Program-made: the position numbers and the translations under genes
NCBI GenBank assembly: GCA_041740375.1
Contig: JBGSMB010000063.1
Coordinates: forward strand, 1 to 13,634
Direction of reading: 5' to 3'
Source of the DNA: JBGSMB01 sp041740375
GTDB taxonomy: Bacteria; Patescibacteriota; Saccharimonadia; Saccharimonadales; JAGQMS01
Length of the DNA stretch: 13,634 bases
Shown here: positions 7,898 through 13,634 of the stretch, one piece after another
Layout of the letters: each line of letters begins with the position of its first letter
How positions within the stretch are numbered: the stretch's first letter is position 1
The notes under the pieces: model-generated
What the model was told of the DNA's origin: nothing
What the model saw: the letters and a program-made list of their open reading frames with translations, nothing else
Database searches by the model: none

Positions 7898-10757
7898 AAT
7901 CTTCATTTGCCTTAAACGTGCCATCTCTATCTATGTGAATGGTGTCGTCGTGGTTCAATTCACCGTGCAGTGGTGAGGCTTGCGGCACAACAGTCGCTTT
8001 ATCATCTTGTTTTTGAGCCTTAGCGTCTGCGGTAACCTCTTGCACCGGCTTAGGTATTTCTGTTGTTTTCATGGCTTGTTTTGGTGAAGTTTCCGGTAGT
8101 GGGTCAGGAGCCAACTGAGGCGAATTTTCAATTTTTTCTTTTATCGAAGGAGTAGCCAAAGGAGCTGCGTTTGACGATGTTTCTTTCGCTTTACGCTTCG
8201 CCAACCACTCATCTAGAAATGATGATGCTCCTGGCTGCTTTAAAGGCTGTCCTGGTGTAGTTGATCCTAGTGGACGCATTGATGGCGCCCCGGGATTTAC
8301 TTGCGGCTTAGGGGCCTCCTTTGTGGCTAAGCGGTTGAATATTTCTGCTTCGACGACCGCTTTTGGTCGTCCATACTTAGCTAGCGACAGTTGCTTTAGC
8401 GCTTCAGCGAGCTTAATATTGGGTTCTCCAAGCGGAGGGAGAGTAGCCATACTAAACGGTTGAGTCGGTACCCCTCCGATAAGCATACGCATCACCGTGT
8501 TGTGGTTTGGGATCCTCTGGAGGTCATCAATGTCGAAAACGGGAGTAAACTGCTTGCTCAAAAACTCTGCATCGTTAGTGCCTACTCGAAAAGATACTAT
8601 CGTACCAACGTTTCCGAATACTGCGTCTCGTATTTCCTCGGTTAATTGCGATATAAACTGGTTTGCAACTATTAGGTTAAGTCCGTACTTCCGAGCTTCT
8701 GAAAGTATTTCCGCAAATGAGTCCGTCGAATAGTTCTGGAACTCATCAACATACAAGCTAAATGGGACTCTCTCTGACTCTGGTATATCCGCTCTGCTCA
8801 TGGCCGCAGCCTGAAACTTCATTACAAATATCATTCCGAGTAGTTTTGAGTTTAGCTCCCCCGTCCTACCCTTACTTAGGTTAACTAGAAGTATCTTTTT
8901 ATTGTCCATAACGTCTCGTAAGTTGAAAGAACTTTTTGTTTGTCCAATGATGTTGCGCATCATTTCATTACTTAGAAACGCGCTAAATTTACTCACAAAC
9001 CAACCGAGAACTTCACTCTTATGGTAGTCATTAGTACTTGCCATTTCTTTATTCCAAAAATCCAGCACAGTTTGATCTTTTACATGCGCAATCTTTTGTT
9101 TTGCGTAGTCGTTATCGGTAAACACTTTTGGTATATCTATGAATGATGAGCCCTCCGGATCGCTCATGAGTGTCAATGCCGCGCTTCTAAACCAATGTTC
9201 GTAGCGAGGCCCAATTATACCTTGGTGTTGAGGGTCGTATAACTTGTAGAGCATGCCGATAGCTTCCTGAATCAAAAAGTCCTTTTGGTCGGGGGAGTCA
9301 AATTCAAAAAGGTTCAATCCTAATGGAAATTCCATTTCCGCTGGATTAAAGTAGATTACATCCTCTGCTCTTTCTTTAGGAACCTTACCGAGCAACTCGT
9401 CTACCGCATCTCCGTGCGGGTCAATAAATGCAAAGCCCTCGCCGTTGAGCATATCCTGTATGGCAATATTCTTTAAAAAAACTGATTTTCCTGTACCTGT
9501 TTGGCCTACTATATATACGTGCCTTCTGCGATCGTCTGGGTCTAGATTTATTCTTTTTTTCGCACCACGAAATACGTTATAGCCGAGTACGAGTCCTTCG
9601 TCTGAAACATTTCTGGGTCCGTCTACCTGCTTGCTGGCCTGACGTTGCAACTGAGAGGTTGGGATATTGCTTTGATCCGGAAAATGAAATAAGCTCGCCA
9701 TCTCTACTGTATTTAAAACGTTACTATTCTGTTCCTGCGGGAACAACCTTAAGATAAACGATGTTACAAAACTTTCTATGTCTTTTGCGGGAACAAACTT
9801 AAAACCGTTCCTCCCCGGCGCATCAAAGAGCGCAAAACTAGCGTTTATATTATTTAAGACAACCTGCGAACGCTGGCTTATGTTTGAGGATGCAACGATC
9901 CGAATAAGCACCTCAAAGCCAGGATGTTTTGTTTTATCATCTATCGCATCTACAAGCGCCTGATCCATTGAAGAAAGTTGTGGACCTCCTTGATCTGAAG
10001 AAGACTTAGACTTATCTTCGGGGGGCTTCACCGGTGCCGTAGCAAGCTGTTTCATCCACCAAAAAGCTACTTCTCCCCCCTTCTTTTTATCTTTTCCTTT
10101 ACGTTTCTTTGAGGCAACTCCGGTCGCATGCTTCCTCCATGAAGAGTTTGCCGGACGAAGCAATATCTGTATGCCAACACCGTCTTCTTTTTCAAGTGTT
10201 GAAAGCGCATTTAATACTGTTTGCATTGTGTCTCGCTTTACGTCCTGATAATTAGCGATTGGATAGGCAAAATCCTCCTTAAGCACTAACTCTCCGCCTA
10301 TTGTTCCGCTTATTTTCCCTACCGGACTAAACATATTGTGTTCTGCGACCTCTTCTAATCTTGCCGTCGGATACGCACTAACGATTGCCTGCTCAACAAT
10401 AGGAACTAAATTTAACGGTACTGCTGTGTAGAAATGAACAAACCCTTCGGCTGCAATAATCTCTAGGCTTATGTGTCTCTGGCCATAAAAGTTAGATTTG
10501 AAGCCCTTCTTCGATGTACTTGCGATAATGTTGTAAAGAACTTGGGCTCTTGAGATATTTTCATCGGCAAGGTCCCTGGCGTCTCTTCCCCCTGCATCGA
10601 TATCGTCACTGGGCGGCGGAAGATGAATTAATAAAGGAATCATCTTTAGTCCACGTTCGTAATTTTTTGCCTCACGTAGTAGTTTTCGTGATCTTAAGAA
10701 TAAAATGAGTGCGCCGGTAGAAACTAGCACCAATAGTATTGTAATAAGGGCAATCAT
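7896..10757 (-). CDS. Membrane-anchored VirD4/TraG-like type IV secretion ATPase
   Basis: A 953-aa motor ATPase of the HerA/FtsK superfamily, resembling type IV secretion coupling proteins (TraG/VirD4) as annotated widely in CPR genomes. One N-terminal membrane helix (residues 3-21) is followed by a cytosolic region. An N-terminal domain (about 60-360) is interrupted by a Lys-rich segment (217-227). The motor domain has Walker A GQTGTGKS (418-425), FIDPHGDAVDELL soon after, Walker B-like SLYVDEFQNY (D671, E672) and NVGTIVSFRVGTNDAEFL. The last ~150 residues are Pro/Gln/Lys-rich and probably disordered. It likely moves DNA or protein across the membrane, but no relaxase, VirB4 or pilus gene is visible here. 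No Shine-Dalgarno precedes the ATG; it sits 12 bp after the 139-aa gene. Substrate specificity is unknown. Confidence 0.85.
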   Translation of the reverse strand: MIALITILLVLVSTGALILFLRSRKLLREAKNYERGLKMIPLLIHLPPPSDDIDAGGRDARDLADENISRAQVLYNIIASTSKKGFKSNFYGQRHISLEIIAAEGFVHFYTAVPLNLVPIVEQAIVSAYPTARLEEVAEHNMFSPVGKISGTIGGELVLKEDFAYPIANYQDVKRDTMQTVLNALSTLEKEDGVGIQILLRPANSSWRKHATGVASKKRKGKDKKKGGEVAFWWMKQLATAPVKPPEDKSKSSSDQGGPQLSSMDQALVDAIDDKTKHPGFEVLIRIVASSNISQRSQVVLNNINASFALFDAPGRNGFKFVPAKDIESFVTSFILRLFPQEQNSNVLNTVEMASLFHFPDQSNIPTSQLQRQASKQVDGPRNVSDEGLVLGYNVFRGAKKRINLDPDDRRRHVYIVGQTGTGKSVFLKNIAIQDMLNGEGFAFIDPHGDAVDELLGKVPKERAEDVIYFNPAEMEFPLGLNLFEFDSPDQKDFLIQEAIGMLYKLYDPQHQGIIGPRYEHWFRSAALTLMSDPEGSSFIDIPKVFTDNDYAKQKIAHVKDQTVLDFWNKEMASTNDYHKSEVLGWFVSKFSAFLSNEMMRNIIGQTKSSFNLRDVMDNKKILLVNLSKGRTGELNSKLLGMIFVMKFQAAAMSRADIPESERVPFSLYVDEFQNYSTDSFAEILSEARKYGLNLIVANQFISQLTEEIRDAVFGNVGTIVSFRVGTNDAEFLSKQFTPVFDIDDLQRIPNHNTVMRMLIGGVPTQPFSMATLPPLGEPNIKLAEALKQLSLAKYGRPKAVVEAEIFNRLATKEAPKPQVNPGAPSMRPLGSTTPGQPLKQPGASSFLDEWLAKRKAKETSSNAAPLATPSIKEKIENSPQLAPDPLPETSPKQAMKTTEIPKPVQEVTADAKAQKQDDKATVVPQASPLHGELNHDDTIHIDRDGTFKANED

Positions 10758-10769
10758 TAGCTTGGCTAC

Positions 10770-11189
10770 TTACGCATTTTCCGACTGCTTAACTTCTTTG
10801 TGAAATCTATGTTGTATGTATTCAGCCTTAAATTTTGCAAGTTCGTCTTTTTGAAGTCTAGGATCATCCCTTGTGCTGTCAACGATAGCTTTTGCCTTAT
10901 TGACCCATTCTTTTTCCAAAACATCTACATCATCAGCCACAACTGGAATAGCGCCTGTTTGTAGCGAAGGATCAACCGGTAGCGCCTGTGTTATAACCTG
11001 GGCTTGGCTTTGAGCCTGATCATTTATTATTTGTTGCTGAGCAGGGATACTACCAGATGACCCGCCTTCAATAGAGATAGATTTCTTTTCTGGACTAGGC
11101 GCAGGCAAGACTTCTTCAGAGGTAGTTATATTCTCCGGATTTCCAGTCGGGAGTGGTAGTTCTGGGCTGACATTATTTGGTCCATCCAT
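10770..11189 (-). CDS. Small soluble protein upstream of the VirD4-like ATPase, function unknown
   Basis: A 139-aa protein without membrane segments or Cys. Residues 1-85 are low-complexity and rich in Pro, Ser, Gln and Glu, probably disordered. Residues 86-134 (DDVDVLEKEWVNKAKAIVD and LQKDELAKFKAEYIQHRF) are predicted helical, strongly charged, and look like the conserved part. I recall similar short proteins beside this ATPase in Saccharibacteria, but could not search. It is likely co-transcribed with the ATPase (12-bp gap), so an adaptor or accessory role is plausible inference. The ATG at 11187-11189 has no Shine-Dalgarno. An extended -10 (TGCTATACT) lies just upstream, which would give an mRNA leader of only a few bases. 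Confidence 0.75.
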   Translation of the reverse strand: MDGPNNVSPELPLPTGNPENITTSEEVLPAPSPEKKSISIEGGSSGSIPAQQQIINDQAQSQAQVITQALPVDPSLQTGAIPVVADDVDVLEKEWVNKAKAIVDSTRDDPRLQKDELAKFKAEYIQHRFHKEVKQSENA

Positions 11190-11200
11190 ACGTAGCTTTT

Positions 11201-11209
11201 AGTATAGCA
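11201..11209 (-). promoter_or_regulatory. Extended -10 promoter before the 139-aa gene
   Basis: Minus strand TGCTATACT: TG, one base, then -10 TATACT (11201-11206). There is no convincing -35. The -10 ends 11 bases before the ATG at 11189, which predicts a start only about 4 nt before the codon. This near-leaderless arrangement agrees with the missing Shine-Dalgarno. Confidence 0.45.
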
Positions 11210-11228
11210 AAAATTAGGCGTAACGTTA

Positions 11229-11555
11229 TCAGAATGACCGATGTATATACCATCCAAAAATTATAAGTACAGTGAAAAGGGCCGCTAACTCAAATACGCC
11301 CAGGGAAGCAAACGAATTCAACATAGTGATCGCTACGATTCCACTGGTTATAGTTGTGCCGATAATTATCGAGGTACGCTTTCCCACCCCTAGATACTTT
11401 AGTATTGCAACTACGCCGCTATACACCGCAACGGCTAAAAATGTGAAAAATAGAAGTATCACGATTGGTCTGTCTACGTTAGGCTGCTGACCTAGCATTA
11501 GAGTAGCTAAGCCAAACACACTGAACACAAATAGTAGTAATGCTTTGATTTTCAT
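11229..11555 (-). CDS. Four-helix small membrane protein, function unknown
   Basis: A 108-aa very hydrophobic protein with four predicted membrane helices at about 4-22, 30-52, 60-82 and 86-105. Short basic loops (KYLGVGKRTS) separate helices 2 and 3. No catalytic motif or named family is recognisable. The ATG at 11553-11555 lacks a Shine-Dalgarno (ATTAATCAACAATC precedes it). It lies 39 bp upstream of the 139-aa gene and downstream of a terminator-bearing leader, so its expression may depend on read-through of that terminator (11590-11626) or on a weak promoter, CATAAT, near 11570. It may belong to one operon with the ATPase, but that is inferred from spacing. Confidence 0.72.
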   Translation of the reverse strand: MKIKALLLFVFSVFGLATLMLGQQPNVDRPIVILLFFTFLAVAVYSGVVAILKYLGVGKRTSIIIGTTITSGIVAITMLNSFASLGVFELAALFTVLIIFGWYIHRSF

Positions 11556-11589
11556 GATTGTTGATTAATGATTATGTACTAGTCGTAAG

Positions 11590-11626
11590 AAAAATAAAAA
11601 CGCCGCTCTTTTTAGGGAGTGGCGTT
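11590..11626 (-). terminator. Rho-independent terminator/attenuator, minus strand
   Basis: Read on the minus strand, AACGCCACTC (11617-11626) pairs with GAGCGGCGTT (11599-11608) around an 8-nt loop. This is a 10-bp stem with one A-C mismatch, followed directly by TTTATTTTTCT. On the plus strand no T-run follows, so the direction is clear. It lies between the promoter at 11783-11811 and the 108-aa gene. Confidence 0.8.
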
Positions 11627-11776
11627 CTCGTGTAGCAGTGCCAACAAATCCGCTCAAAAAATATTAATATTTAGCGCTTGTGGAACTGCAGTGACTGACC
11701 GCTCTTCATGGTGAAGAGCGCTATCCGTATCGATACAATTTACCGACCGTTTTTTTGTTTTTTGTTATAAAAAACT
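11592..11776 (-). ncRNA. Candidate attenuator leader or small RNA
   Basis: A predicted ~185-nt transcript from the promoter at 11783-11811 to the terminator at 11590-11626. In order it has an A-rich 5' tract, a perfect 9-bp hairpin CGCTCTTCA-CCA-TGAAGAGCG (11700-11720), a 12-codon ORF whose ATG begins in the hairpin loop, a 14-bp palindrome AAATATTAATATTT (11659-11672), and the terminator. The 5' arm of the hairpin (CGCTCTT) is also complementary to AAGAGCG in the terminator 3' arm (11604-11610). Two mutually exclusive folds are therefore possible. It does not match any named RNA family I recognise. It could be a stand-alone sRNA instead of a leader for the 108-aa gene. Confidence 0.5.
11671..11709 (-). 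CDS. Possible 12-codon leader peptide MKSGQSLQFHKR
   Basis: A minus-strand ATG at 11707-11709 opens a 12-codon frame ending in TAA at 11671-11673. The ATG begins in the loop of a 9-bp hairpin, and codons 1-3 form the hairpin 3' arm. A ribosome starting here would open that hairpin. No Shine-Dalgarno and no run of one regulatory amino acid is present, so translation is uncertain. It may be a chance frame. Confidence 0.25.
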   Translation of the reverse strand: MKSGQSLQFHKR

Positions 11777-11782
11777 GATTTA

Positions 11783-11811
11783 AAAATAACATGTTGCTAA
11801 CATAATGTCAA
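11783..11811 (-). promoter_or_regulatory. Promoter for the minus-strand leader RNA
   Basis: Minus strand: a perfect -35 TTGACA (11806-11811), an exact 17-bp spacer and -10 TATTTT (11783-11788). The predicted start is near 11776. The spacer includes the small palindrome AACATGTT. Called from consensus only. Confidence 0.55.
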
Positions 11812-12035
11812 TAAGTATACGTTGTAGATAATGCAATAATACAGTGATAATTGGTAAAATATATCTGATATTTTAGTAAATTTTAATGTTGTTGTTATGA
11901 CAATTTATTTTTTGTATAGTGGGCTATAATTTTTTTTAGATAAAGCTCTTATTATGCGCATTTTTACTTTGTGCAAACGCGTATAAAAAATACAATTTAG
12001 TAGCTAGTTTTTAGTACAAATAATGTGCCTTTACT
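11812..12035 (+). other. AT-rich gene-free stretch with a plus-strand promoter candidate
   Basis: No coding sequence or RNA gene is evident. The stretch is markedly AT-rich. It holds a plausible plus-strand promoter: TTGTTA (11892-11897), a 17-bp spacer, then TATAGT (11915-11920), with an additional TATAAT at 11925-11930. This could once have driven the decayed CAP gene that starts around 12036. A 10-codon frame at 11954-11986 looks incidental. Confidence 0.4.
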
Positions 12036-12762
12036 ATGTTGATCTTGCTTCTTCGTGACCACTTCTTAGGTCCAAATCGTATGATTTTTTAGCCCAGTTA
12101 TTGGTAAGGATTTACAGGAATGTTAGCTGTTTTTGGCATAGATCATGCCGACTGATACGCTCAAGATACTATGAGAAGGATGGGTTAGGCTAGCTGGATT
12201 CATCTTTCTTTAACTGTCTTCTTAACGCCAATACGCCCCACCGCTACCGACAGTCCCATACAAGCGATAGAACAAGCGATTGTGGCTTACTACATCGCAA
12301 TTAACTCCACCAACCGCAGAGAAGCTCCTAGAGCCTACTGACGCAGAAAGAGCAAAAGTAGTAGTAGCGCCATCAGCATTAGATGAATGACTTAATCAAT
12401 CAGTTCAAAGAAAAACTAAAGAAATGCTGATGGGTGGATATAGTCATAAGAATAGTAGCGGTATAAGTGGCTACACATGCATTACAGAAGCAGGAGCAAC
12501 GTGTTCTTTTGTTTCTGAAAACATAAACGCAGCAAACACTTCTGAAGAAGCTGTTGAAGAATGGGTTGCTTCACCAAACCACTTTGAGGCGATGATTGAC
12601 TCTCGCTATGACATCACAGGTTTTGGCATTGGGCTAACTTCATACGGTTACTACTTTATTGTCCAGCACTTTACTGACTGGCTCTTGATTATCTCCATGC
12701 TTCAAGGAGATATTATTATTTACTGCATGGGTGAACCATGCGTAGTAATTAAATTGACGTGA
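12036..12762 (+). pseudogene. Decayed CAP/SCP-domain (YkwD-like) secreted protein gene
   Basis: Remnants of a CAP-superfamily extracellular protein are spread over two frames. The first frame (from ATG 12036) has an N-terminal piece, MLILLLRDHFLGPNRMIF, and a hydrophobic segment, IHLSLTVFLTPI (about 12197-12232). In-frame stops interrupt it: TAG at 12090, TAA at 12105, TGA at 12153 and TAG at 12186. A shift near 12285-12305 moves to the second frame, which reads TDAERAKVVVAPSALDE, an in-frame TGA at 12388, then LNQSVQRKTKEM. It continues with CAP hallmarks: GYSHKNSSG, SENINA and EEAVEEWVASPNHFEAM. The open part from the ATG at 12424 is 112 aa, has no Shine-Dalgarno and lacks the first CAP helix, so I do not call it intact. 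The last ~25 residues look unlike CAP. A TGA read as CGA (Arg) would restore the frame locally. Confidence 0.72.
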
Positions 12763-12865
12763 AAGTACTATAAAGTGCCCTTCTCGCGATACTGCTATGA
12801 GCTAGACTTCCCGCTCAATGTAATTACCTGTGGATAGTTTATTGCTAAAAGCGTAAAGATTATGA
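12763..12865. other. Gene-free spacer, little visible
   Basis: No open frame or RNA gene is apparent. A single DnaA-box-like TGTGGATAG (12829-12837) is present, 8 of 9 matches to TGTGGATAA. One isolated box is not an origin. Confidence 0.35.
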
Positions 12866-12894
12866 TTGACATACTGAGGCAGCAGTCATAGTAT
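12866..12894 (+). promoter_or_regulatory. Promoter for candidate small RNA
   Basis: Plus strand: a perfect -35 TTGACA (12866-12871), a 17-bp spacer and -10 TAGTAT (12889-12894). The predicted start is near 12901, exactly at the first base of a hairpin. No open frame follows before the terminator at 13014-13050. Confidence 0.55.
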
Positions 12895-12900
12895 CTATAT

Positions 12901-13050
12901 AGCACTGAATAAATTAAGTGCTCAAAAACAAAAATGCCCCTTAAAACAACGGCTTCTCGCAAGCCGTTGTTCCATAGAAAATCAACATTATAAATAAAAC
13001 CAAACTACCTACTACCTAGACGAAAGCCGCGGCCAACGTCTAGGTTTTTT
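12901..13050 (+). ncRNA. Candidate ~150-nt structured small RNA
   Basis: A predicted transcript with its own promoter (12866-12894) and terminator (13014-13050). It has three stem-loops in order. The 5' one is AGCACT/AGTGCT (12901-12922). The second is a perfect 11-bp hairpin AACAACGGCTT-CTCGC-AAGCCGTTGTT (12945-12971). The third is the terminator stem. An unpaired A/C-rich linker (about 12972-13013) ends in the direct repeat CTACCTA-CTACCTA. No ORF of note lies inside. I recognise no known family (not 6S, SRP, RNase P or tmRNA). It could alternatively be a leader of the YifB gene, but the terminator and a separate promoter for that gene argue against this. Confidence 0.5.
13014..13050 (+). 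terminator. Rho-independent terminator, plus strand
   Basis: A 9-bp perfect stem ACCTAGACG (13014-13022) with CGTCTAGGT (13037-13045) runs straight into a T-run ending at 13050. The 14-nt loop contains GCCGCGGC, itself self-complementary. It closes any plus-strand transcript from the candidate sRNA or the CAP remnant and insulates the YifB gene. Confidence 0.85.
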
Positions 13051-13079
13051 GATTATATTCGCAAGTTTAGTCGTACAAT
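13051..13079 (+). promoter_or_regulatory. Promoter of the YifB/ComM gene, leaderless
   Basis: A -10 TACAAT (13074-13079) ends 7 bases before the ATG at 13087, which puts the transcription start at or one base before the start codon. The best -35-like element is TTGATT (13049-13054), overlapping the preceding T-run, with a long 19-bp spacer. No Shine-Dalgarno is present. Confidence 0.5.
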
Positions 13080-13086
13080 ACGAAGT

Positions 13087-13634
13087 ATGGCAACTAAGGC
13101 ATATACGATATCCGAGGGTCATGAAAATGGTGCCACTATAGAGATAGAATGTCATACCTCAAATGGATTACCCGGCGTAACAATAGTAGGACTAGCTAGT
13201 AAGCCTGTCGATGAGGCAAAAGAACGGCTAAGATCGGCTTTCACGTCATCGGGTATCACCTTTCCAAAGAAAAAACTTGTCCTTAACCTCGCACCTGCAG
13301 ATCTGCCAAAAGAAAGTGCAGGCATGGATGTCGCGATTGCGGTGAGTATTCTTCTAGATAATGCTAGTGGTGTCTTCGAGAAGGATCTTTCAAAGACTGT
13401 TTTCTTCGGTGAGCTTGCCCTAAATGGTACTATCCGGCCAGTTCGAGGATTGATCGGTAAATTATCTCGAGCTGCTGGAAGCGGGTTTCATTCAGCTGTG
13501 ATTCCAGCCGCACAAGCCAAGCAAGCATCGCTAGTCGACGGAATAGATGTATACGCGTGCAACACACTAAGCGATGTCGTCTCCTGGATGGGAGACTTAA
13601 AATCGGTGAGTGTAGTGGAAGATGCCTTGTTTAC
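13087..13634 (+). CDS. ComM/YifB family Mg-chelatase-like AAA+ protein, N-terminal part
   Basis: The first 182 codons of a protein of the YifB/ComM family (usual length about 500 aa); the frame is open to the window end. The visible part is the N-terminal ChlI-like domain: ECHTSNGLPGVTIVGLASK and VDEAKERLRSAFTSSG, then FPKKKLVLNLAPADLPKES, GMDVAIAVSILL and FFGELALNGTIRPVRG. These are hallmark segments of the family. The AAA+ Walker motifs would lie beyond the window. ComM is a hexameric helicase promoting branch migration during natural transformation in proteobacteria; whether that role holds here is inference. The ATG at 13087 fits the expected N terminus, and the promoter placement suggests leaderless translation. 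Confidence 0.93.
   Translation, partial: MATKAYTISEGHENGATIEIECHTSNGLPGVTIVGLASKPVDEAKERLRSAFTSSGITFPKKKLVLNLAPADLPKESAGMDVAIAVSILLDNASGVFEKDLSKTVFFGELALNGTIRPVRGLIGKLSRAAGSGFHSAVIPAAQAKQASLVDGIDVYACNTLSDVVSWMGDLKSVSVVEDALF

Noticed and set aside
11954..11986. 10-codon plus-strand frame MRIFTLCKRV as a leader peptide
   Set aside because: It follows a promoter-like sequence but has no ribosome binding site or attenuator structure after it, and the downstream gene is decayed.
11760..12035. AT-rich region as a replication origin
   Set aside because: No cluster of DnaA boxes is present; the only near-match (12829-12837) is isolated and about 800 bp away.
12135..12149. GGCAT/ATGCC hairpin
   Set aside because: A 5-bp stem in the decayed region with no T-run or partner element; expected by chance.
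12388..12390. UGA recoded as an amino acid
   Set aside because: UGA ends gyrA, the DUF11 gene and the 108-aa gene. The same pseudogene also has TAG and TAA stops, so decay explains it better.
12424..12762. A 112-aa open frame as an intact gene
   Set aside because: It has CAP motifs but no ribosome binding site, and homologous CAP sequence continues upstream past an in-frame TGA and a frameshift, so it is better read as part of a pseudogene.
12945..12971. 11-bp hairpin as a Rho-independent terminator
   Set aside because: No T-run follows on the plus strand, and on the minus strand only two extra T's precede AAGGGGCA. It fits better as an internal hairpin of the candidate small RNA.
1..13634. 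CRISPR arrays, insertion sequences or tRNA genes
   Set aside because: No regularly spaced direct repeats, transposase, terminal inverted repeats or tRNA-like cloverleaf was found on either strand by eye.

Overview
The window looks like chromosomal DNA from a Candidatus Saccharibacteria (TM7, Patescibacteria/CPR) genome. Three things support this. The first ~59 bases are the 5' end of a 16S rRNA gene on the minus strand, with the TM7-like opening GGATAAATGCTGGCGG. A DUF11 surface protein has the N-terminal cytosolic segment plus signal-anchor layout I associate with this phylum. A VirD4/TraG-like ATPase of the kind common in CPR genomes is also present. UGA is used as an ordinary stop (gyrA, the DUF11 protein, the 108-aa membrane protein), so this is not an SR1/Gracilibacteria genome with recoded UGA. 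The lineage assignment rests on recognition and was not searched.

Layout. (1) 1-5300, minus strand: a gyrB-gyrA-divPAP2 (DUF212) operon reads toward the 16S gene. gyrB has a good sigma-70-type promoter. gyrA follows 8 bp after gyrB, and the DUF212 gene starts on a GTG that overlaps the gyrA stop. The rRNA promoter (TTGACA-18-TAGGAT) begins just after the DUF212 stop, and no terminator is visible between them. (2) 5300-7894, plus strand: a large cell-surface DUF11 protein with an LPNTG C-terminal motif is translationally coupled to a 194-aa two-helix membrane protein. (3) 7896-11555, minus strand, convergent with a one-base gap: a 953-aa membrane-anchored VirD4-like motor ATPase, preceded by a 139-aa soluble protein and a 108-aa four-helix membrane protein. 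A ~185-nt leader with its own promoter, a mini-ORF inside a hairpin and a Rho-independent terminator precedes this group. It looks like an attenuator or a stand-alone small RNA. (4) 11812-13085: gene-poor DNA holding a decayed CAP/SCP (YkwD-like) gene and a candidate plus-strand small RNA with promoter and terminator. (5) 13087 to the end: the N-terminal third of a ComM/YifB family AAA+ protein, probably read from a leaderless mRNA.

How it fits together. The gyr and rRNA part is housekeeping. The middle part (DUF11 surface protein, coupled membrane protein, VirD4-like motor and two small conserved-looking proteins) reads as cell-envelope or secretion machinery. In episymbiotic Saccharibacteria that would be a reasonable host-contact or DNA/protein-transfer module, but no function is shown by the sequence itself. 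The least-explained signals are the attenuator-like leader (11590-11811), the candidate sRNA (12866-13050), a dyad filling the rRNA promoter spacer, and three alternating ATTGAAC sites before the DUF11 gene.
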